46,265 nt of DNA from Anaerolineae bacterium (GTDB taxonomy: Bacteria; Chloroflexota; Anaerolineae; UBA4142; SHND01): assembly GCA_020851635.1 (NCBI GenBank), contig JADZCJ010000110.1, forward strand, positions 1 through 46,265. Direction: 5' to 3'. Shown piece by piece: positions 1-7,299 of this stretch. The position numbers and the translations under genes were made by a program. Every line of letters begins with the position of its first letter. The stretch's first letter is position 1. The notes beneath the pieces were generated by a model that saw nothing but the letters and a program-made list of their open reading frames with translations, was not told the DNA's origin and did no database searches.

Positions 1-145
1 AAAGATTAAAAATATTGCGCGGTGGGGGGGGGTGTTGGAGCGCAAAGGGCGCGAAAGGCGGCAGAAAAGCGTCGCGGAGAAAACCGCGAAAGGGGAGGAT
101 GGGGGAGGGGTGTGGATAAGTGGGAATATGGTTTGCCCCACCCTG

Positions 146-197
146 TGACACGCCACCGTGACGCTCTGCCGAACGGCGCTCGCGCGGTGGCGTGTCA
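146..197. repeat. Inverted repeat downstream of hsdM
   Basis: Perfect 13-bp arms TGACACGCCACCG (146-158) and CGGTGGCGTGTCA (185-197) flank a 26-base spacer. It lies just past the 3' end of hsdM and directly abuts the shorter palindrome at 199-221, so the two may form one compound REP-like element. No T-tract follows on either strand, so it is not a classical intrinsic terminator. The remaining sequence at 1-145 is G-rich and shows nothing else I can support. Confidence 0.75.
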
Positions 198-198
198 A

Positions 199-221
199 CC
201 CTCCCCTTATCAAGGGGAGGG
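199..221. repeat. Palindrome carrying the hsdM stop codon
   Basis: Perfect 10-bp arms CCCTCCCCTT (199-208) and AAGGGGAGGG (212-221) with a 3-base loop. The minus-strand TGA stop codon of hsdM (212-210) spans the loop, so the last residues of HsdM (VPSP) are encoded by the repeat arm. This suggests that a palindromic element was added at the gene end and now provides its terminus. Confidence 0.8.
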
Positions 222-1685
222 AACTTGGGATTCGAGCTCCTGGTAGATGGCGGTGAATTGGGCGAGGGCGGCTTCGAGGTTTTCGGTGATTTCGAGCGCG
301 AGGACGTCGGGGTCGGGAAGGTTTTCGGAAGCTTCCAAGGAGGCGTCCTTGAGCCAAAAGATGTCGAGTGAGGTCTTGTCGCGGGCGGTGATTTCGTCAT
401 AGGTGAACGGGCGAAAGCGTTCGTTGGGTTCACGCTGGTGGCGGTTGGTCGGGTTGTAGGAACGAATGAAATCCTGGAGGTCAGAGAGTGCGAGCGGATT
501 GGTTTTGAGCGTAAAGTGCATGTTGGTGCGAAGGTCGTAGATCCAAAGTTTTTCGGTCCACGGATTTTCGCGGGCGGGCTTGCGGTCGAAAAAGAGGACG
601 TTGGCTTTGACGCCCTGGGCGTAAAAGATGCCGGTGGGAAGGCGGAGAAGGGTGTGAACGTCGCACTCGGCGAGGAGTTTTTTGCGGATGGTCTCGCCCG
701 CGCCGCCCTCAAAGAGGACGTTGTCGGGTACGACGACGGCGGCGCGCCCGTTGATTTTGAGCAATGTCTTGATGTGCTGGACGAAATTTAGTTGTTTGTT
801 GGAGGTGGTCGCCCAGAAATCCTGCCGCTCGTAGATGAGGGATTCTTTGTCGGCTTTGCCGTCTTCGCCCACGATGGTGATGCTGCTCTTTTTGCCAAAG
901 GGGGGGTTGGTCATGACGAGATCGAAACGGTCGCCGGGGTCGGACGCGAGAGAATCGCCGACGACGATGGGACTGGCGTCACCGCCGATGCCGTGAAGGT
1001 ATAGGTTCATGACGCAGAGGCGCGCGGCACTGTCCACGATCTCCCAACCTTTGAAGGCGTCGTTTTTGAGAAATTGTTTTTGTTCTTTGTCGAGCGCATA
1101 GTTGGCGGGGTCGGAGATGTAATCGTGGGCGGCGAGAAAGAAACCGCCGGTGCCGCAGGCGGGGTCGCAGATGGTCTGCATAGGAGCGGGGCGCATGACG
1201 GCTACGATGGCTTTGATGAGCTCGCGGGGGGTAAAGTATTGGCCCGCACCGCTTTTGATGTCCTGGGCGTTCTTTTGGAGGAGGCCCTCGTAAATTTCGC
1301 CCTTGGTGTCTATGTCGAGGCCCATCCACGTTTCTTCGTTGATGAGGTCAATGAGGCGGCGGAGTTTGGCGGGATCCTGGATGCGGTTTTGGGACTTGCG
1401 AAAGATGACGCCGAGTAGTCCGCCGCCTTTGCCGAGCTGTTCGAGGATATGGCGGTAGTGGACTTCGAGGGCGTCGCCGTCCTTGTCGAACAGAGACTGC
1501 CAGTCAAGCCCTGCGGGGATGGCGGAGGGTTTGTTGAAGGGCGGTTTGGACTGTTCGTCCGCCATTTTTAAAAAGAGAAGATAGGTGAGCTGCTCGACGT
1601 AGTCGCCGTAGCTGACGCCGTCGTCGCGGAGGAAGTTGCAAGAGTTCCAGAGGCGTTGGACGATGGCGGAGGATTCGTTAGGCAT
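210..1685 (-). CDS. hsdM: Type I restriction-modification system, adenine-specific methyltransferase subunit
   Basis: Modification subunit of a type I R-M complex. With HsdS it would transfer a methyl group from S-adenosylmethionine to adenine N6 at a bipartite DNA site. The 491-residue product has the HsdM N-terminal helical domain (RDDGVSYGDYVEQLTYLLFLK near residues 20-40), the cofactor motif DPACGTGG at about 174-181 and the catalytic NPPF motif at 260-263. The ATG at 1685 is chosen because it begins with family-typical sequence. The reading frame stays open upstream to 1955, but only through a 16-bp tandem repeat and antisense to no recognisable domain. No clear Shine-Dalgarno sequence precedes the ATG; the repeat array ends 16 bases upstream. 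The stop codon lies in a palindrome. It is separated from hsdS by the RAYT gene. Family assignment is firm. Confidence 0.93.
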   Translation of the reverse strand: MPNESSAIVQRLWNSCNFLRDDGVSYGDYVEQLTYLLFLKMADEQSKPPFNKPSAIPAGLDWQSLFDKDGDALEVHYRHILEQLGKGGGLLGVIFRKSQNRIQDPAKLRRLIDLINEETWMGLDIDTKGEIYEGLLQKNAQDIKSGAGQYFTPRELIKAIVAVMRPAPMQTICDPACGTGGFFLAAHDYISDPANYALDKEQKQFLKNDAFKGWEIVDSAARLCVMNLYLHGIGGDASPIVVGDSLASDPGDRFDLVMTNPPFGKKSSITIVGEDGKADKESLIYERQDFWATTSNKQLNFVQHIKTLLKINGRAAVVVPDNVLFEGGAGETIRKKLLAECDVHTLLRLPTGIFYAQGVKANVLFFDRKPARENPWTEKLWIYDLRTNMHFTLKTNPLALSDLQDFIRSYNPTNRHQREPNERFRPFTYDEITARDKTSLDIFWLKDASLEASENLPDPDVLALEITENLEAALAQFTAIYQELESQVPSP

Positions 1686-1701
1686 GGGATTGGTTGGTTG
1701 C

Positions 1702-1845
1702 GCAGAGCGACCACAAGGCAGAGCGACCACAAGGCAGGGCGACCACAAGGCAGGGCGACCACAAGGCAGGGCGACCACAAGGCAGGGCGACCACAAGGCA
1801 GGGCGACCACAAGGCAGGGCGACCACAAGGGTCGCCCCTACGTGG
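1702..1845. repeat. 8 x 16-bp tandem repeat ending in a REP palindrome
   Basis: Eight contiguous copies of the unit GCAGRGCGACCACAAG occupy 1702-1829; the first two copies have A and the rest G at the variable position. The last copy runs into GGTCGCCCCTACG, completing the palindrome GGGCGACC...GGTCGCCC used elsewhere in the window. The array therefore looks like expansion of part of a REP element. Because 16 is not a multiple of three, the minus strand cycles through all frames and reads as a 16-residue peptide period (ALPCGRPALWSPCLVV). The array sits between the RAYT stop codon, which lies inside the terminal element, and the hsdM start codon. Confidence 0.95.
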
Positions 1846-2464
1846 TTTTTTGGTTGTTGGGATGTTGGTCGTCGGCGTTCCAATTGGCGGGATTGTTGGC
1901 GATGTATTCGCGGATTGATTCCAATTCGTTGTTTGTTCGAATAATGTGTTCCCAATAATCGCGTTGGAATAATTTGCGTTCGAATGGTTGCCAGTTCAGA
2001 TGATGGACACCGTTAATGTATTGGTTCGTCACAAGGGATTTCCAGGCACCCAGAATGTTGCCAAGGGTTTGGTTTTGTGTAGGGGCTGTGCCTTGTGCCT
2101 GCCCCTGTTCGGGTGGTGAGACGGGTGCGGCTGCGTCCGACAATCCCAAATCGGGCGACCACAAGGGTGCGCCCCTACGTGGGTTATCCAATTGTTCGGT
2201 GATTAGGATGATACCGTGGACATGGTTTGGCATGACAACAAACTCATCAAGTTCGACGTACGGAAAACGTTGTGGGAGGGCAAGCCATTGTTCCCACAAC
2301 ATTCTGCCCGGATCGTTTAGTTGAATGGCGGCATCAATTATATCGCCAAATAAAAGCGCGCGATGTTGAGTCACAATTGTGAAATAGTAGGCACCCGCCT
2401 GAGAATAATCGTAGTGTTTCAGCCGAATGGAGCGCCGATGGTGTTTCGTGGGATCGTGGGGCAT
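1838..2464 (-). CDS. REP-associated tyrosine transposase (RAYT, Y1/HUH family)
   Basis: A 208-residue single-strand-specific transposase of the Y1 (IS200/IS605-like) superfamily, of the domesticated RAYT type that acts on REP palindromes. Visible features are the N-terminal RRSIRLKHYDYSQAGAYYFT, the HUH motif MPNHVHG (HVH at 81-83) and the C-terminal block FQRDYWEHIIR with the probable nucleophile Tyr170, followed by YIANNPANW. The ATG at 2464 matches the usual RAYT start; 33 more upstream codons are open but not family-like. Residues about 92-128 are encoded by two REP copies (2079-2107 and 2153-2183) in opposite orientation, an in-frame insert in a loop where RAYTs often vary. The TAG stop is part of the flanking repeat. 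Catalytic residues look intact. Confidence 0.9.
   Translation of the reverse strand: MPHDPTKHHRRSIRLKHYDYSQAGAYYFTIVTQHRALLFGDIIDAAIQLNDPGRMLWEQWLALPQRFPYVELDEFVVMPNHVHGIILITEQLDNPRRGAPLWSPDLGLSDAAAPVSPPEQGQAQGTAPTQNQTLGNILGAWKSLVTNQYINGVHHLNWQPFERKLFQRDYWEHIIRTNNELESIREYIANNPANWNADDQHPNNQKTT
2079..2107. repeat. REP copy inside the RAYT gene (reverse orientation)
   Basis: GTAGGGGC...GCCCC form of the REP element, with 6-bp arms AGGGGC (2081-2086) and GCCCCT (2101-2106). It is read in frame as part of the transposase and pairs with the opposite-orientation copy at 2153-2183, a REPIN-like arrangement. Confidence 0.8.
2153..2183. repeat. REP copy inside the RAYT gene (forward orientation)
   Basis: GGGCGACCACAAGGGTGCGC followed by CCCTACGTGGG, in the same orientation as the copy that ends the tandem array. 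It is translated in frame on the minus strand as PRRGAPLWSPDLG within the transposase. Confidence 0.85.
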
Positions 2465-2553
2465 GATGGTTTTCAAACGGACGAGAAGGGCGATAGGGCG
2501 GGCGCCGCCACAAAAGGACTTGGCAGGCACCGCCGCGATTTTTGCAGGCCGGA

Positions 2554-2584
2554 GGGCGGGCACAAGGCACCGCCCCTACGTGGT
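2554..2584. repeat. REP copy providing the hsdS stop codon
   Basis: GGGCGGGCACAAGGCACCGC followed by CCCTACGTGG. On the minus strand the hsdS C-terminus reads ACC ACG TAG into this element; the RAYT ends with the same three codons in the element at 1830-1845. Both genes therefore end Thr-Thr-stop using repeat sequence. Confidence 0.85.
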
Positions 2585-4090
2585 GTTGCGCCGTTTCTTT
2601 TTGGGGGTGTCATTTAACAATGGCAGTTGTTTGGTTTTGCCGTTGGGTTGTTTTTCCCGATTGGCACGAATTCTCTCCAACAATTTCTCGGCGGGTTCGT
2701 CGGTGGGGTCCTGGGGGACGAGGTTGCCGGAGAATGCTTTTTTTAGAATGCTTTGGCGCAGGCGTTCGGATTGGAGAAGGGAGGCATCTATGGTTTTTTC
2801 GATTTGGTCGGCGACGGAGAGGCGGCGTTCGACTTCGGCGACGATCTTCACTTGTTCGATAGGTGACGGAATAAGAATCGGCATTGCGGCAAGTTGAACC
2901 TGATTGATAGAAGCCATTCCCACTACCTGTTGTGCGTTGAAACTGAAGTATGCCTGTCCCTTTGACTGGAACCAGTAACTGACGTACCCACTCTCAAAAG
3001 AATCGCTCCACAGCCTTAAGCGAATATTCTTGCTCTCATACACACAATCTTCCAATCCCTTCGGGATTGGGGCTGCCTTGCCCACAAGTTCCCTGCTGTT
3101 TACACGATTTACGAGAATATCCCCAGGTAGCAGAAGGTATTCTTCGATCTCAGATTTCGCAAGCCTCATTCTCTTGATGTCTTTCCAAACGATTCTGCCA
3201 TTATTATCAATGTTATACATTCTGAGGCAGGCGATCCCCACATGGTCATAATATTCCTTCTCTTTGTATATTCCATTCTTCATCGACTTGGCTATTTCGC
3301 CAATCGTCGCCCACTCCCAACCCTCGGGAGGTTCTTCCAGTTCACTTGTGTTCAATGAGGAAACTTCCTTATGTTTATCGTTCCGTTTTTCTTTGCGTTC
3401 GGCGCGGATGCGTGCGAGGAGGGTGGAGGCGGGTTCGAGTTCGTGTTGGTGGGCGGCGCGCCAATCGGCGGTGAGTTTGCCGGTGACGGCGGACTGGAGG
3501 ACGGATTGGCGGTAGCGTTTTAGTTGTTGTTTGGCGTTTTCGAGTGCGGCGACGCCAGCATCGAGGTCGGAGAAGAGTTGTTCGATTTTGGCGACGATGC
3601 GGTGTTGTTCGGGGAGGGGGGGGACAGGGAATGGGTAGGATGCAAACGCGCTATTTTGAACTCGCATCAGAGAACCGCCAACGCCCGAAGCATTAGAAGC
3701 CAAGAAGTCTCTGAAACTGTTCGTTTGCATGAAGTATTTTAAATATTTCGGGTCGATCCCCTCTTGCTTTGCAAATTGCCGCCACTCTGTTGAGGCTATT
3801 TTGGTATGGGGAGAAAAATCCCCAACAATCCAAACGCGATTTATCCTTGGGTTTATTCCACACAATAAAACAGTTTCGACTTGAACAGTTTTCTTGTTCG
3901 ACCCGATCTCTGCACCTGAAACTATTTCCGGCTTTCCTTCCACAAAATTTGGAACGCTATATAACTCGAACATTTTTGATGGCGTGTCGCTTGGAAGGAT
4001 GGACCGGCTAGTGTCCAGCTGTATCTCTCCGAGCGTGGTCAGTGCCCAGCTTGTGGGAAGCTGTTGATTTTGGTCTTGTTCGTCCATCAT
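2576..4090 (-). CDS. hsdS: Type I restriction-modification system specificity subunit
   Basis: Specificity subunit (504 residues) that would recognise the bipartite DNA target of the HsdRMS complex. Layout: target-recognition domain 1 at about 1-150, a conserved helical region with PLPEQHRIVAKIEQLF and a coiled-coil spacer at about 150-240, domain 2 at about 245-410 beginning PPEGWEWATIGEIA, and a second conserved helical region (PSPIEQVKIVAEVERRLSVA) to about 480. By eye the DNA of the two recognition domains (about 2880-3400 and 3650-4060) is more AT-rich than the conserved spacer between them, as expected for exchanged recognition modules. The last codons are lysine/arginine-rich and end in a REP element. 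The gene follows hsdR after a 223-base repeat-filled gap. Confidence 0.93.
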   Translation of the reverse strand: MMDEQDQNQQLPTSWALTTLGEIQLDTSRSILPSDTPSKMFELYSVPNFVEGKPEIVSGAEIGSNKKTVQVETVLLCGINPRINRVWIVGDFSPHTKIASTEWRQFAKQEGIDPKYLKYFMQTNSFRDFLASNASGVGGSLMRVQNSAFASYPFPVPPLPEQHRIVAKIEQLFSDLDAGVAALENAKQQLKRYRQSVLQSAVTGKLTADWRAAHQHELEPASTLLARIRAERKEKRNDKHKEVSSLNTSELEEPPEGWEWATIGEIAKSMKNGIYKEKEYYDHVGIACLRMYNIDNNGRIVWKDIKRMRLAKSEIEEYLLLPGDILVNRVNSRELVGKAAPIPKGLEDCVYESKNIRLRLWSDSFESGYVSYWFQSKGQAYFSFNAQQVVGMASINQVQLAAMPILIPSPIEQVKIVAEVERRLSVADQIEKTIDASLLQSERLRQSILKKAFSGNLVPQDPTDEPAEKLLERIRANREKQPNGKTKQLPLLNDTPKKKRRNTT

Positions 4091-4146
4091 GCCACCAATA
4101 CCGTGTTCAATTCATTCATCAGAGGTTCCAATTGATTCAGAGGGTT

Positions 4147-4295
4147 GGGCGACCACAAGGGTGCGCCCCTACGGGTGGATGAGATTCAGGCGTAGGGGCT
4201 GTGCCTTGTGCCTGCCCCATGTTTGGTTCGGGCGACCGTTCGCATACGGGCGACCACACACGCCGATACGGGCGACCACAAGGGTCGCCCCTACG
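4147..4295. repeat. Cluster of REP elements between hsdR and hsdS
   Basis: Three blocks: a forward copy at 4147-4175, a reverse copy at 4191-4219 (GTAGGGGC...GCCCC), and a stuttered forward block at 4229-4295 in which GGGCGACC occurs at 4229, 4248 and 4269 before a complete palindrome ending CGCCCCTACG. The forward/reverse pair at 4147-4219 resembles a REPIN, and the stutter resembles an early stage of the tandem expansion seen at 1702-1829. The cluster fills nearly all of the space between hsdR and hsdS. Confidence 0.85.
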
Positions 4296-4313
4296 AGATG
4301 GGTGCATGTTTTG

Positions 4314-7058
4314 TTACCCCACAAGCACGGTATTTAGTTCCTCCATGAGCGGTTCCAGGTCGCTGCCGAACAGGTAGTATGCTTTGACGCGGCCGCCGTG
4401 CTGGTTGAAAGGGACGTCGTCGAAATCGTCCCAGCCGATGGCGGCGGAGGTGATGATATGGTCTTTGATCATGGTGAGCCAGGTCTGCTGTTCGAGTGTG
4501 AAAACGCGCCCGTTTTGGTTTGAGAGCCATGCCGAAAAATTGCGGTCCACGACGGCGGAAAAGGGTTCGAGTTGGGCGTCCTGACCGAGGGCAAAACGTA
4601 CGAGTGAGACGAGATTGGTCAAGAGTTTTTGAGTGCTCGCACCGCGCACTTTGGACTTGTCGAGCTGGGCGTAGGCCTGCCAGAGTTTGTCCGCATCGAG
4701 ATTATAGGGCGGTTTGCTGATGGCGTCGGCGAGTTCGCGGATTTCGGCGTAGGTGAGGTGGCGGCGCGAATAGGGCAGGTTGTAGAGGATTTGCAGGGCG
4801 GTGATTTCGTCCTTGTTGTCGGCGATGAATTTCTCAAAGGATTCGACCGTCCTGCGGGCGCGTGCCGCGGCATCGGCGTCGAAACCGGCAGAGAGGACCG
4901 TGTCCTTGCTGACGTTGTCAATGGTCTGCTCGTTACGCTTTTGCGTTTCGACGAGAAGGTTGCGCAGGTCGGGATTGTCAAAGACCGCGCACGCCTCGTC
5001 GGCGAGCGCGGTGGCGGCATCCGTGATTTGGGCGTCGGTCGGCGTCGGCGTGTTGAAAAGAGTTTGCGCGCGGGCGATTTGAGTTTCCGGCTCGATGGCG
5101 TCGAGCAATTGGTTGACGATTTCGGAGAGGGGCGCACCCCCGGTTTTTTGGATGGCGGCGCGGTCGCGCGAATCGAGCTCGCGGTCGAGACGGGCGAGGC
5201 GACCCGCGAGTGAGGAAAGGGTGTCCTCGTCGCGTGCGCCGACGGCGACGCTGGTGAGCAGTTTCTCGAACGAGACGGAGCGTTTGCGTTCGAGGGGGCG
5301 AGAATCGGTCTTGATGCGTTCGGTCACGCCGATGGCGTCCACAATGACGAAATGGGTTTTGTGCGCGGCGTCGGGGGTGACGGCGTTGAGATCGGTCTCG
5401 GAGATCGTGCGGGTGCCACGCCCCTTCATCTGTTCGAAATAGACGGCGGACCTGACATCACGCATGAACAAGAGACATTCGAGCGGCTTGATGTCGGTGC
5501 CGGTCGAAATCATGTCCACCGTCACGGCGATGCGCGGATTGTAGGAATTGCGAAAGCTGGCGATGAGGTCTTCGGGTTTTTCGCCCGTGACGCGATAGGT
5601 GATTTTTTTGGCGAACTCGTTGCCCTTGGCAAATTCCTCGCTGACGATGTGGAGAATGTCTTCGGCGTGCGTGTCGTCTTTGGCGAAAATCAGCGTCTTG
5701 GGCACCTCGGTGCGACCCGGAAAGATTTCGGGCAGTTTGTCACGAAAGGTACGGATGATGGTGCGAATCTGGTCGGGGGCAACGATGGCGCGGTCGAGCT
5801 GTTCGCCGCCATATTCGAGGTCGGCGTCGAGCTGCTCCCAACGCATGCGGCGCGTTTGGCGGTCGCGTTTGTCCACATAAAAGCCCGCGTCCACCTTGCT
5901 ACCGCCCGAGGTGATGGCGGTCTTGATCCGATACACATCAAAGCCGACGTTGACGCCGTCCGCGACGGCGCGCTCGTGGCTGTATTCGGTGACGAGATTT
6001 TGATTGAAAAAGCCGAGCGTTTGTTTGGAGGGCGTGGCGGTCAAGCCGATGAGATGCGCGTCGAAATAGTCAAGGACCTGACGCCAGACGTTGTAGATGG
6101 AGCGGTGACATTCGTCGGTGATGATGAAATCAAAGGTCTCGATGGGAATGTTTGGGTTGTAGGCAACGTCGCGCGGTTTTTGGTCCGGCACGTCGAGGTC
6201 GAAGAGAGAGCGTTCTTCCAAGTCGTCCTCGAACTCGGTTTCGCCGCGGAGCATGGAATAGAGCCGCTGAATGGTGGTGATGCAAACGCGGCTCGACTTG
6301 TCGAGCGCGTTCGAGGTGAGGTGCTGGACGTTGTAGAGCTCGGTGAAAAGGCGGCCGTCGTCAGGCGTGCGATACTGCTGGAATTCGCGCAGGGTCTGGC
6401 GACCGAGATTGTTGCGGTCGACGAGAAAGAGGATGCGGCGCGCGTTGGCGAATTTGATAAGGCGATAGACGGCACTGACGGCGGTGAACGTCTTGCCGCT
6501 GCCGGTTGCCATTTGGATGAGCGCGCGGGGTCGGTCCTGTGACAGGGACACTTCCAAGTTCTTGATTGCTTCAACCTGGCAGTCGCGAAGCCCGGTTTCG
6601 TCGAGCGGCGGCAAGTAGCGCAGACGCTTGCGCACCGTGTCGCCTTGCTTGAGCCAGTCGGCGAGGGTTTCGGGACGATGAAAGGAAAAGACGGGACGCT
6701 GGCGCGGGTCAGGGTCGCGCAGGTCGGTGAAGCGGGTCTCGGAGCCGGTGCTCTCGTAGCCAAACGGAAGCGGGAGCTTGACCTGCGGCAGATTGGCGGG
6801 CGTGGCGGTCTGGTATTTTTCCGTTTGCTCGTGAACCGCGCCGAGCGTAAAGCCCTCAGGTTTGGCTTCGACCACGCCAACGGGTTTGCGATCCACAAAC
6901 AAGAGATAGTCCGCCTCGCCGATGTTTTGAACCGGGTATTCGCGCACGGCGACGCCGAGAGAGGCGCCAAGGTTGATTTGATTTTTGTTTTGAATGGTCC
7001 ACCCCGCCGCGACGAGCATGGCATCTATTTTCTGGCGGGCGAGTTCTTCGGGGGTCAT
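4314..7058 (-). CDS. hsdR: Type I restriction endonuclease, motor/nuclease subunit
   Basis: Restriction subunit (914 residues) that translocates DNA using ATP and cleaves it when a target is unmethylated. The N-terminal nuclease domain shows D50 and E64-A-K66 of a PD-(D/E)XK site. The SF2 helicase core has Walker A ATGSGKT (184-190), DECH box (315-318) and TATPS (340-344), followed by the second helicase domain (GRGTRT). A C-terminal helical region of the EcoEI type follows. The length is normal for the smaller EcoEI-like HsdR group. It is first in the transcription order R-S-M and has a canonical promoter at 7109-7137, 44 bases of leader upstream. No disruption is visible. Confidence 0.94.
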   Translation of the reverse strand: MTPEELARQKIDAMLVAAGWTIQNKNQINLGASLGVAVREYPVQNIGEADYLLFVDRKPVGVVEAKPEGFTLGAVHEQTEKYQTATPANLPQVKLPLPFGYESTGSETRFTDLRDPDPRQRPVFSFHRPETLADWLKQGDTVRKRLRYLPPLDETGLRDCQVEAIKNLEVSLSQDRPRALIQMATGSGKTFTAVSAVYRLIKFANARRILFLVDRNNLGRQTLREFQQYRTPDDGRLFTELYNVQHLTSNALDKSSRVCITTIQRLYSMLRGETEFEDDLEERSLFDLDVPDQKPRDVAYNPNIPIETFDFIITDECHRSIYNVWRQVLDYFDAHLIGLTATPSKQTLGFFNQNLVTEYSHERAVADGVNVGFDVYRIKTAITSGGSKVDAGFYVDKRDRQTRRMRWEQLDADLEYGGEQLDRAIVAPDQIRTIIRTFRDKLPEIFPGRTEVPKTLIFAKDDTHAEDILHIVSEEFAKGNEFAKKITYRVTGEKPEDLIASFRNSYNPRIAVTVDMISTGTDIKPLECLLFMRDVRSAVYFEQMKGRGTRTISETDLNAVTPDAAHKTHFVIVDAIGVTERIKTDSRPLERKRSVSFEKLLTSVAVGARDEDTLSSLAGRLARLDRELDSRDRAAIQKTGGAPLSEIVNQLLDAIEPETQIARAQTLFNTPTPTDAQITDAATALADEACAVFDNPDLRNLLVETQKRNEQTIDNVSKDTVLSAGFDADAAARARRTVESFEKFIADNKDEITALQILYNLPYSRRHLTYAEIRELADAISKPPYNLDADKLWQAYAQLDKSKVRGASTQKLLTNLVSLVRFALGQDAQLEPFSAVVDRNFSAWLSNQNGRVFTLEQQTWLTMIKDHIITSAAIGWDDFDDVPFNQHGGRVKAYYLFGSDLEPLMEELNTVLVG

Positions 7059-7108
7059 GGCAAGGGAATTTGGCTAATGGATTGAAAAAGACCAAACAAC
7101 GTGCGAGG

Positions 7109-7137
7109 ATTTTAGCATGCGGGCGGGGGGGCGTCAA
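7109..7137 (-). promoter_or_regulatory. Promoter of hsdR
   Basis: On the minus strand, -35 TTGACG (7137-7132), a 17-base spacer and -10 TAAAAT (7114-7109). The predicted start near 7102 gives a leader of about 44 bases before the hsdR ATG. The spacing and sequence are close to the housekeeping-sigma consensus. Confidence 0.75.
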
Positions 7138-7153
7138 TGGAGATAAAAATGCA

Positions 7154-7190
7154 TTGGCAATTTTGTTTGCTCCGCAAACAAAATTGCCAA
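7154..7190. repeat. Perfect 17-bp hairpin between divergent promoters
   Basis: Arms TTGGCAATTTTGTTTGC (7154-7170) and its exact complement (7174-7190) with the loop TCC. It lies upstream of both the hsdR promoter and the Gfo/Idh promoter, so neither transcript should contain it. No T-tract follows. It could be a REP-like unit, a DNA-level cruciform or a symmetrical protein-binding site. Confidence 0.85.
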
Positions 7191-7223
7191 AGTATGCAGG
7201 GGGAAATTGTATCCCCACTCCAA

Positions 7224-7252
7224 TTGAAATCCCCGCTAATGTGTCCTACAAT
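7224..7252 (+). promoter_or_regulatory. Promoter of the Gfo/Idh/MocA gene
   Basis: -35 TTGAAA (7224-7229), a 17-base spacer and -10 TACAAT (7247-7252). The start would be near 7259, 41 bases upstream of the chosen ATG at 7300. Confidence 0.75.
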
Positions 7253-7299
7253 TCTGGCGCTTTTCGACGTCTCGCATGGTTCAAAAAGAGAGGCAGCAC

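Noticed and set aside
1702-1829. CRISPR-like array in front of hsdM
   Set aside because: The repeats are contiguous 16-bp units without unique spacers and no cas genes are near; it is a simple tandem repeat.
210-1955. Longer HsdM (581 residues) with an N-terminal repeat domain
   Set aside because: The extra 90 residues come from the tandem repeat and from the RAYT gene in another frame; HsdM-like sequence begins at the ATG 1685. A fusion in some copy-number states cannot be excluded.
5352-6542. Long plus-strand open frame (396 codons) opposite hsdR
   Set aside because: It is antisense to the helicase region of hsdR, has no recognisable domain and follows from the GC-rich codon pattern.
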